Source: Branchinecta lynchi (taxonomy: Eukaryota; Arthropoda; Branchiopoda; Anostraca; Branchinectidae). Taken from it: a DNA stretch of 64,000 bases. Location of the stretch: positions 12,133,869-12,197,868 of the forward strand of contig JAKZAP010000009.1 of the NCBI GenBank assembly GCA_023053575.1. The letters are read 5' to 3'. The notes beneath the pieces are model-generated. The model worked only from the letters and a program-made list of their open reading frames with translations, was not told the DNA's origin and searched no databases. Below, piece by piece: positions 57,024 to 64,000 of the stretch. A program made the translations under genes and the position numbers. Within the stretch, counting starts at the first letter, position 1. Each line of letters opens with the position of its first letter.

Positions 57024-57279
57024 AAAATAACTGGAAGAACTTTCAGCAGAATTTGCGTGCTGGCGGTGTCAACCCTGGTAATGTTTCTTTCTTTCGTCAG
57101 CTCGCTTGGAATCTGATTGGATGTAAAACTGGATCAAGATCTATTACGCGTTCTGCAGCTCAAAGATCACGCCACGAGTAGTAGCCGAAACTTTAGACAC
57201 CGTACTACGCCTTATTACACATATCTAAACACTGCATTAGCCTCACGTGCTGCCACGTGATGACAAACAGCAAGCAACG

Positions 57280-57596
57280 TCCGGGGCTTCACCATAGTCA
57301 AGCCAACCCTTCCAGATTTTTATGATAACGATGATGGCTAAATTTGCTGTTCTTCAACATATCCTGGATGTAGCCTTTACATTTCAAAGATATCTTGTAT
57401 AGCAGTCACAACCGTCAATCACTTTCCCTTTTCTTCCCCCATTTGCATATTTGTAGTGTCTCTCGAACGGGTTGCCTCTATGGCATCTTCCAGACATCCG
57501 GAATCTGGGCTGCCCGACACCCCAGACGTCCAGACGTTTTAGGCCTGGCTGTCTGGAATCCGGAAGAAAATTTTGGAAGGTGAAGCCTCGCTTTAA
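57280..57596. mobile_element. Family D element upstream of fasciclin gene 2
   Basis: GGGGCTTCACCATAGTCAAG at the left and GGAAGGTGAAGCCTCGC at the right, with the ATTTGCATATTTGTAGTGTC block inside. The corresponding site upstream of gene 1 (around 47095-47170) lacks it, so it came in after the gene duplication. Confidence 0.75.
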
Positions 57597-57789
57597 CTGT
57601 TAATAAGGGCTAAACGGGGCTCACTAAACCCACTTTCGCTAACTAAATTGACTCATTTACTGATATCACCTGAATTAAAAAAATAAATAGATATAGGCTT
57701 TAATTAAATGCCTCCTTCTACGAATTGTGTAACAAGAACCGATTCAGAGATTAAGGAGTAATAGAGGTTCTCTATTATGCGTAGGATTT

Positions 57790-57881
57790 TCTAGAACTTT
57801 CTTATCTTTTCAACTGCATATAAATACTGAATTGGTTCCCAGTAGAGTCAGTTCAATTTTAAAGTTGAATCCAAAGCAAAC
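57790..57881 (+). promoter_or_regulatory. Core promoter and 5' UTR of fasciclin gene 2
   Basis: TATAAATA at 57819-57826 and TCAGTT at 57848-57853 place the predicted start at 57850, 31 bases from the TATA box. The region is paralogous to the promoter at 47409-47442, and both core elements are unchanged while neighbouring bases differ. Confidence 0.78.
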
Positions 57882-60800
57882 ATGAACAAGCTGGCAGTCA
57901 TTCTTCTCGGCGTTGCAGTTGCAACTGCCACTCCAGTCATTGTAAGTTAGGAATCAATTAATCAGATACTCAACTAAACTGTCAGCTTGGAATTCTAAGA
58001 CAGCTAGGCTTTTAGGCTACCCTACAAGAAAATGATGATAGATTCTATAAAAGTACTAAATTTAAAAAAACAAAATTATAGCTGTGAAAAAGTTTGAAAA
58101 CAAGCGAAAATATAGTACTCAATCATTCCATTATTTTCCATCCCGTGAAGAGTCTTTCAACTCGTAGTACGTCAATGTTTATGGTAGGAATATTTGGCAA
58201 CAATAACACCAAAAAAAAAAAACGTAACATACAACGTGATTTGTGGCAACTACCAGATAGCTGGAGTATGCCCTAAGTAATGTTGCGATCAGACGATCAA
58301 GGTCGGTCGGTCGCAGATTATAACAAAGACTATTTACGTCGGTGTATTCCTACCAAGATTTTCGGCACCCGTACGGACAAGTTGAGAATTTTCTACTTCA
58401 TGACGAAAGTGAAGAAAGTCCAACCCACAGATGCTGGTGTATCCGTAGTAGACTGGAGACATGGGCAGAAAATAGGCGTAAGACGCCGCGGGAGGTGGGG
58501 CAGCATGAGAAAACGAAGAACATATCGGAGGTCAGGTTGGGATCTATCTCCCGTGCTGAACAACGCTTTTGATACATCATTATCTTTCAGAGACCGAGGA
58601 CTGTCGCTCAGCCAAGAGATGGCAGTCTCCTCCAGGAGCTCGAGGATGTCGGTTGCTTCACCATGGTTGACCTCGTAATCCAGGCTGGTCTCACCGATCT
58701 CCTTACTGGCCCAGGTAGACTGTCTTTTATCTAGCTCCCGTTCCTATTCCTTTTGCTCCACGTAAACATTCCGGAGAAATTCACACAGATTCAAATTTTA
58801 CCCAAAAATTAACCTGAGCAATTGCAAGAAATAAGAACGCAGTATACATCTAGATGAACAGCTTGTACTTGACGACAAGGTCACTATTTTCGGGTCACAA
58901 CTTCCAATCCCCTCTCTGCGACTGCACATGCCAATTTGTAGTATATATCTAGATGAACAGCTTGTACTTGACGACAAGATCGCTATTTTCGGGTCACAAC
59001 GTCCAATCCGCTCTCTGCGACTGCACATGCCAATTTGTATCGATCCGATTCCTAAAACCCTCTGATGTCTCGCTGATGACGTTTTTTTCGGAAATGCTCG
59101 GAACTTGGCTCTAAGGAAACTAGCCCATAACAAAAGAGACCGCTTAGCCAAGCACAATATAGTGTTTCTTTTTTTGCCTTTTTATGGCACTTGCTTAACC
59201 TCTGGCTCAAGTGCCATATACCGATCACTATTCCGTCTGTCGGTCCGTCCGAGTTTTTTGTCACACTTTTTCGAGTTAGGGTACTTCCAGATGTGCTAGG
59301 ACAATGAAACTTGGCAAGAATATCAGAGACCCGGCCAAACTGGCCTGGAAATAATCAGTTTCCCGATCCAACCATATGCGGGGGAGTGGAGGGCGCTGGA
59401 AACTTGAAAATTTAGGTCATTTTGTCACACTTTTTCGAGTTAGGGTACTTCCAGTTGTGCTAGGACCATGAGACTTGGCAGGCATATCAGAGACTCGACC
59501 AAACAAACTTAGAAACAATCAGTTTTCCGAATCCGACCACTTTGGGGGGGGAGTGGAGGGCAGGGGAATCCGGGAAATTGAGAAGTGTGTAACTTTCGAA
59601 CGGATGATCGGATTGTAATGAAACTTAATAACTGAATAGAAAAGTCTTGACCGGATTCGGTAGCCAGGGGGGAGTTGGGGGTGGGGGACCGGAAATTTCA
59701 AGAAACGGTTAGAATGGAGGGATGGAGATCGGGATGGAACTTTCTGGGGAGAACAAACAGATGCTCTAGGTAAATCACTTACTGAGTCGGACTGGCTACG
59801 GGCACCGTGGGGGAGTTGGGGGGGACCGGAAATCTTGAGAAACGGTTAGAATGATGGTATTGGAGTGAAACTTGCAGGGAAGAACAAGCATCTGCTTTAG
59901 ATAAGTCGTTTAGACAATTGTACTGGATCCGGACACTTAGGGGGGGGGGGTCCCGGAATTCCGGTGATGGCGGTTTCGGGGATTTTCACGATGAAACTTC
60001 GCAGGCATATCAGGGACCAAATGAAACTGACTTCAGAATAAAAAATTTGTCGATCTGATAATGGAGGGGGAGGGAGTGGAGGGAGGGGAATCCGAAATTT
60101 TCTGTAATGCGTAACTTTCTAACGAGTGATCGGATTCGAGTGAAAATTGAGAATTGAACAGAGGGCGTTTCTCCGGTGATCCTTTTCATATCCGGACCGG
60201 ATCCGGCAACTATGGGGGGGGGGGGAATACGTGGCCCGCTTTTAAACGGGACAGACATCTACCCTCCCCAGTACTCTTCTACTCCGATGAATTTTTCCTG
60301 GCTGTACGACCATTTTTACAAACTATCTCCCGTATGATGACCATTCGGTAAGATCATTGGCTAAATTCGCAAAGGCTTGTGGTCTGCTGAAAAATCTTGT
60401 GAATCGGGTGCTGTCAAACTCTCTACCGTATATAATAATTGGTGAAGTTAATACTGATATTAACCGATCTTCTGTGAGAAGTGCTTAACTCCTTGAGTGT
60501 CTTCCATCGTACCATGTCGTGCCCAAATCTCAGAAATTTTCATATGTTCATCATTCTGGAAGTACAAGTGATATTGATCATATTATTTGCTGGCCTGGTA
60601 TTATCTCTTCGCTACTGTTCATGATAATGAACAAAATATTGACCACATGCCTATCTCGGCGACATTTACAATGCATATGGATCTATCGAAAACTAACTAT
60701 TGACGAGAAAAATTGAAGTGGTTTGAAAAAAGCAATTGGAGCAAAGCGAATATACCGCTCTACATCTCTACTCTGACAGCCCTTCTTTCTACCATACGTG

Positions 60801-63800
60801 TTCCATACCATCTTCTTCAGCGCCAGATACCTACGCATGATAAAGCTGATATTGATTGTTATTATAACCAACTTGTGATGTGAATGAAAGAGGCAGAAAA
60901 AGCTGCCGTACCTCGGCAAAATATTCGTAAAAAAAAACAAAAACCTATCTGGTCAATGGAGTAATTTATTTAAATTTTACCCATTGATTAACAATTATTT
61001 TTATTGCAAGTTTTATAATAATTTTAAGAATAATTATTAATAAAAAAAGAACATCTGATCGTGAAAAAAACTCGTTTAAAGTCGATAAAAAATAAAGCGA
61101 AACTATGGCTCCAGATATGGAATGAATGTGATCGGCCAAGTTTTGTGTGTGTGGCTGATGTCAAACGTAAGACTAAAACCGAATATAAACGTTATCTGAG
61201 ATCGGCACGATAGCGCCGGATGGATTTTCCTGTGAGTAGGAAAGATTGGCGAAAAGTGATTAATTCTGACAAGTTAAATGATGATACTATGACAAGTAAT
61301 TGCCTTCCACCATCTGCTTGGTATAAACATTACTCTTCGATTTTTTCGGTGATTAATCATTCCGTTCATTCTGTATATACTCGCCTTCTTACCCCCCTTT
61401 TCAGTACTGCCCTTTCGCAATGCCATATAGTGCCCATATCTTTTTCTTCTGTAGTTGATGCTGTAAAAAGTCTAAAATCTGATTCAATATATATCAATGA
61501 TGGTATTTCTAAGATGCACATGCCGATTGATTGCCCCCCCCCCCCCCCTCCCCCCTTATATCTCACCTTCAGCTTCTTTTTCAAATGTGTCTATGTACTT
61601 CAAGTCAATTTTAAAAAGGGGAAAGTCACCGATTGACTGTTCCTCTTATCGACCTATTACTGTTTCTTGTAACATTAGCAAGGTTTTTGAGTACATCCTT
61701 CTACCTTTTTTGACTAAAACATATTAATGAGGGGGAGAACCAATTTGGTTTTCGGCATGGGGTGAGTTGTCAGCATGCGCATAGGATTCTGTCTTCTTTA
61801 CTTCTTGATAATTCTTCCAAGGGAAATGGTCTTTATATTTTTGCTTTGGATCTTTCGAAAGCCTTTGATAGTGTGGTCCATAGTCAGCTCCTTTTTTCTC
61901 TTTACAATGCTGGGATCAATGTTTCTGTTATTATGCTCCTTAGGTTTTGGTATTCAAATTATTTTCTTCAACTAAAATCTGCACCAGGCAGACATTATAA
62001 GGGTACGAAGAGGAGCTAGGCAGGGTGGCTTTCTGTCCCCTACGCTTTTTAAGATTTGTATTTCTAGTGTGTTGGCTAAGATTTCAGGCACTTGTCTTTC
62101 TGGTCTTGCGGATGTTTCGAAAAATGGTCTTTCCCAAATGGTTTCTGCAGTTTCTGGTGCTTTTTCCGATATTGGACTTTCGCTTAATATAGATAAGTGT
62201 GAGTCTCTTCCCTATAATTGTACTACTGCTACTCCCCTTCACTGTAATAATTTCACTATCCCTCTTGTAGATTGTATCCGGTGGCTTGGTATCTCTATTA
62301 CTAACAATCTTTCGAATTTGCGTCAGCGTACTGTTTCTGATATCCGTAAAAAGATCCAGCTCGGTTATGCAAAGATTGTTGCAAACCGAGGGAAGTATAA
62401 CAGAAGTGCGCTGGCTAAACTTTATTCTACTTATTTTGATCATTCTGTCCTTTATGCTTCAGGTCTTTTCCCCCTTCTGAAGAAAGGTAATTTAAAAAGA
62501 ATCCGGATAAATTACTTCAAATTCTGCAAATTTCTTCTGTATCTTCCACCTTGGACAAAAAGCCGGGTTCTTGTTAGCAAATTTTCAGTTCCTGATATAA
62601 CTTTAAAGTTGGAGAGACTGCACAGAAAACTCTCCAGTACGGCTTATGCGCGCCTATCCCCTCACCACCGTCTTATCCGTTTGTTTCGTTGATTTTCTGT
62701 ATATTTCGTTTTCTTTTTTTGTGTTTCTTTACTTATTCCTACTCAACCATATTTACTTCATGTATCTTGTGGGTGGATACATTAAACTAAATTAAATGGA
62801 GAGATCGGGATGGAACTTTCTGGGAAGGACAAACAGATGCTCTAGGTAAATAATTTACTGAGTCGGCTGGCTAAGGGCATCGTGGGGGAGTTGGGGGGAC
62901 CGGAAATCTTGAGAAACGGTTAGAATGATGGTATCGGAATGAAGCTTGCTGGGAAGAACAAACATCTGCCCCATGTAAATCGTTTACAAAATTTGACCGG
63001 ATCCGGACACTTGAGGGGGGGGGGGGGTTCCAATACAGAATATTGAGTCATGCGTAACTTTGGAACGGTGATCGGATTCGAGTGAAATTTAATAATTGAA
63101 CAGAGGACATTTTTCTCTGGCGATCTTTTTCATTTCCGGACCGAATCCGACAATTGTTGGGGGGAGGGCGGAATATAATTGACCCGCTTAGACTGGTGTG
63201 TTCTGGATCGAACTTCGTAGGAATGACGAACAGATGCTCTGGATTATTCATTTACAGAACCGGATTGGATCCGGGTATTATGGGTGGGGTTGCAGGGGGG
63301 GGGGGGGTCTGGGATTCGGTGATCGCGAGTTAAGGTACTTCCAGATGTGATAGGACGATGAAACTTCGCTGGAATATTTGAGATTCAACAACATTTGCTT
63401 AGATATTGCTACTTCCCAAATCCGATTATTCCTATCTTGACCGCAAAGTAAAAAAAAATACTTTTAAGCAATATATGCATTTTCATGATGCCCATCAGCC
63501 CATTAGCATTTTGCCTCAAGGGTTTTGCTTACTAATGAAGTTCCAGCTCTCTTAGAGTGCGCATCTCAACCGCAAAGTCGAAACTTCCTTTTGCTCAAGG
63601 GTTTTGCTTACTAATGAAGTTCCAGCTTCCTTAGAGTGCGCATCTCAACCGCAAAGTCAAAACTTCCTTTTGATCAATCTTAACCCATGCAAGTGCCCTA
63701 TGAGCTTACAGCTCTTGTTGTGATTAAGGACGGCACTTTTTGACGAACAAGGCACTTCGTGGGGGACAAAGTCTGGACTCGGCGAGAACCAAAGCAAGAG

Positions 63801-64000
63801 CGCATGTAGTCCTAACCGCAAATCCCCTTTCCAGAAATCCACACTCTCTTCACCCCAACCGACGCCGCCTTCGCTGCCCTCGACCAGGCCACCCTTGACG
63901 CCCTCTTGAGCGACAACGCCCTCCTCACTCAGGTTCTGAACTACCACCTTGTGGCCGGAAACATCACCAGCGCCCAACTCGTCAATGACGTTACCGTTGT
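57882..64000 (+). CDS. Secreted FAS1-domain protein, gene 2 (paralogue, cut by window end)
   Basis: Exon 1 is 57882-57941 (signal peptide MNKLAVILLGVAVATATP, donor GTAAGT), exon 2 is 58591-58714 (acceptor TATCTTTCAG, donor GTAGAC) and exon 3 runs from 63835 (acceptor CCCTTTCCAG) past the window end. Exon 1 and 2 lengths and phases equal those of gene 1. The protein reads RDGSLLQELEDVGCFTMVDL and then LFTPTDAAFAALDQATLD, so FAS1 domain 1 is intact as far as seen. Visible changes from gene 1 include Ala to Cys in exon 2, Thr to Ser (LLSDN) and Ala to Val (NDV) in exon 3. Intron 1 is 649 bases and intron 2 is 5120 bases, the latter filled by a family B element and a LINE. The open frame and splice sites suggest a functional gene. 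Confidence 0.9.
59183..63719 (-). mobile_element. Family B element split by a LINE, in fasciclin intron
   Basis: The hairpin end TATGGCACTTGCTTAACCTC plus a CAAGTGCCATA arm lies at 59183. Units with poly-G runs continue to about 60240 and resume at about 62797 with GAGATCGGGATGGAACTTTC, matching 59717. The distal CTCAAGGGTTTTGCT part is present twice, and the element ends ATGAGCTTACAGCTCTTGTT at 63719. Confidence 0.8.
60245..62790 (+). pseudogene. CR1/L2-like LINE with endonuclease and reverse transcriptase remains
   Basis: Endonuclease-like strings include NYLPYDDHSV (near 60330), IIIGEVNTDI (near 60430) and SDIDHII (near 60570). RT strings are SYRPITVSCNISKVFEY (near 61640), QFGFRHGVSCQHA, FALDLSKAFDSV (near 61840) and RQGGFLSPTLFKICIS (near 62020). 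The catalytic YADD box expected after this is missing, apparently deleted between GTCLSGLADV and SKNGLSQMV. A long intact C-terminal frame follows (62069-62692: GLSLNIDKCE, RWLGISITNNLS). Several stops occur upstream. It inserted into the family B element in the fasciclin intron. Confidence 0.82.

Larger units (their letters stand above)
58715..63834 (+). other. Intron 2 of fasciclin gene 2, expanded by nested elements
   Basis: The matching intron of gene 1 is 665 bases; this one is 5120. It contains a family B element in reverse orientation (59183-63719) that is itself split by a non-LTR retrotransposon (about 60245-62790). Only the first about 470 bases and the last about 115 are not clearly mobile DNA. 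Two near-identical direct repeats of about 100 bp, 58850-58935 and 58943-59040, precede the insertion. Confidence 0.85.

Noticed and set aside
58280..58678. 132-codon plus-strand frame over fasciclin intron 1 and exon 2
   Set aside because: The true exon 2 (58591-58714) uses a different frame and follows a clear acceptor; the longer frame is a chance read-through of intron sequence.

Overview
The window is nuclear DNA from an invertebrate animal, most probably an arthropod. Genes are split by spliceosomal introns with clear GT-AG junctions. One gene encodes chitin-binding (peritrophin-A/CBM14) domains. Two fasciclin genes each carry a TATA box about 30 bases upstream of a TCAGTT initiator, a core promoter arrangement familiar from arthropods. 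Most of the remaining DNA is transposable elements: non-LTR retrotransposons with decayed endonuclease and reverse transcriptase frames, and many short terminal-inverted-repeat elements. There are no bacterial-style operons, no CRISPR array, and no rRNA or tRNA gene that I can support.

Genes. (1) Minus strand, 18148 down to 1702: a four-exon gene fragment whose phases fit end to end. It encodes two CBM14 domains (the sixth cysteine of the second is supplied by the next exon), an acidic Ser/Asp/Glu linker, and a Pro/Glu/Arg-rich tail with about 15 copies of a 35- or 40-residue repeat. The 5' exon(s) with start codon and signal peptide are not found. The likely product is a secreted chitin-associated structural or mucin-like protein. 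(2) Plus strand, 47471-49950: a complete five-exon gene for a secreted 294-residue protein with two FAS1 domains. (3) Plus strand, 57882 to the window end: a tandem paralogue, cut by the window edge in exon 3. Its second intron is 5.1 kb against 0.67 kb in the first gene because of nested transposon insertions.

Layout. 1-18.2 kb: chitin-binding gene, with introns full of repeats (families A, B, D, E, J and K below, a hAT-like element, an RTE retrotransposon fragment). 18.6-24.1 kb: retrotransposon remains, including an ORF1/ORF2 element split by a family B insertion. 24.2-33.1 kb: family A and B elements, one family A copy nested inside another. 33.15-41.46 kb: a near-perfect inverted duplication with two arms of about 3.8 kb, a 0.68 kb spacer and hairpin-rich tips. 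41.5-46.9 kb: small elements, a LINE fragment and family B. 46.9-64 kb: the fasciclin pair, separated by duplicated flanking DNA and a long family A copy.

Repeat families named here. A: ends carry GGGATCCC, interior of about 137-bp tandem units. B: about 410-bp tandem units with G/C tracts, one end a TGGCACTTG hairpin. D: about 0.3-0.45 kb, AAGCCAGGCTTCACCTTCC inverted ends. E, I, L, M and N: short inverted-repeat elements. J and K: LINE/SINE 3' ends. A and B resemble the Helentron-associated, tandem-repeat-bearing non-autonomous elements (HINE/DINE type), but this is inference. Everything was read by eye; no database search was run.
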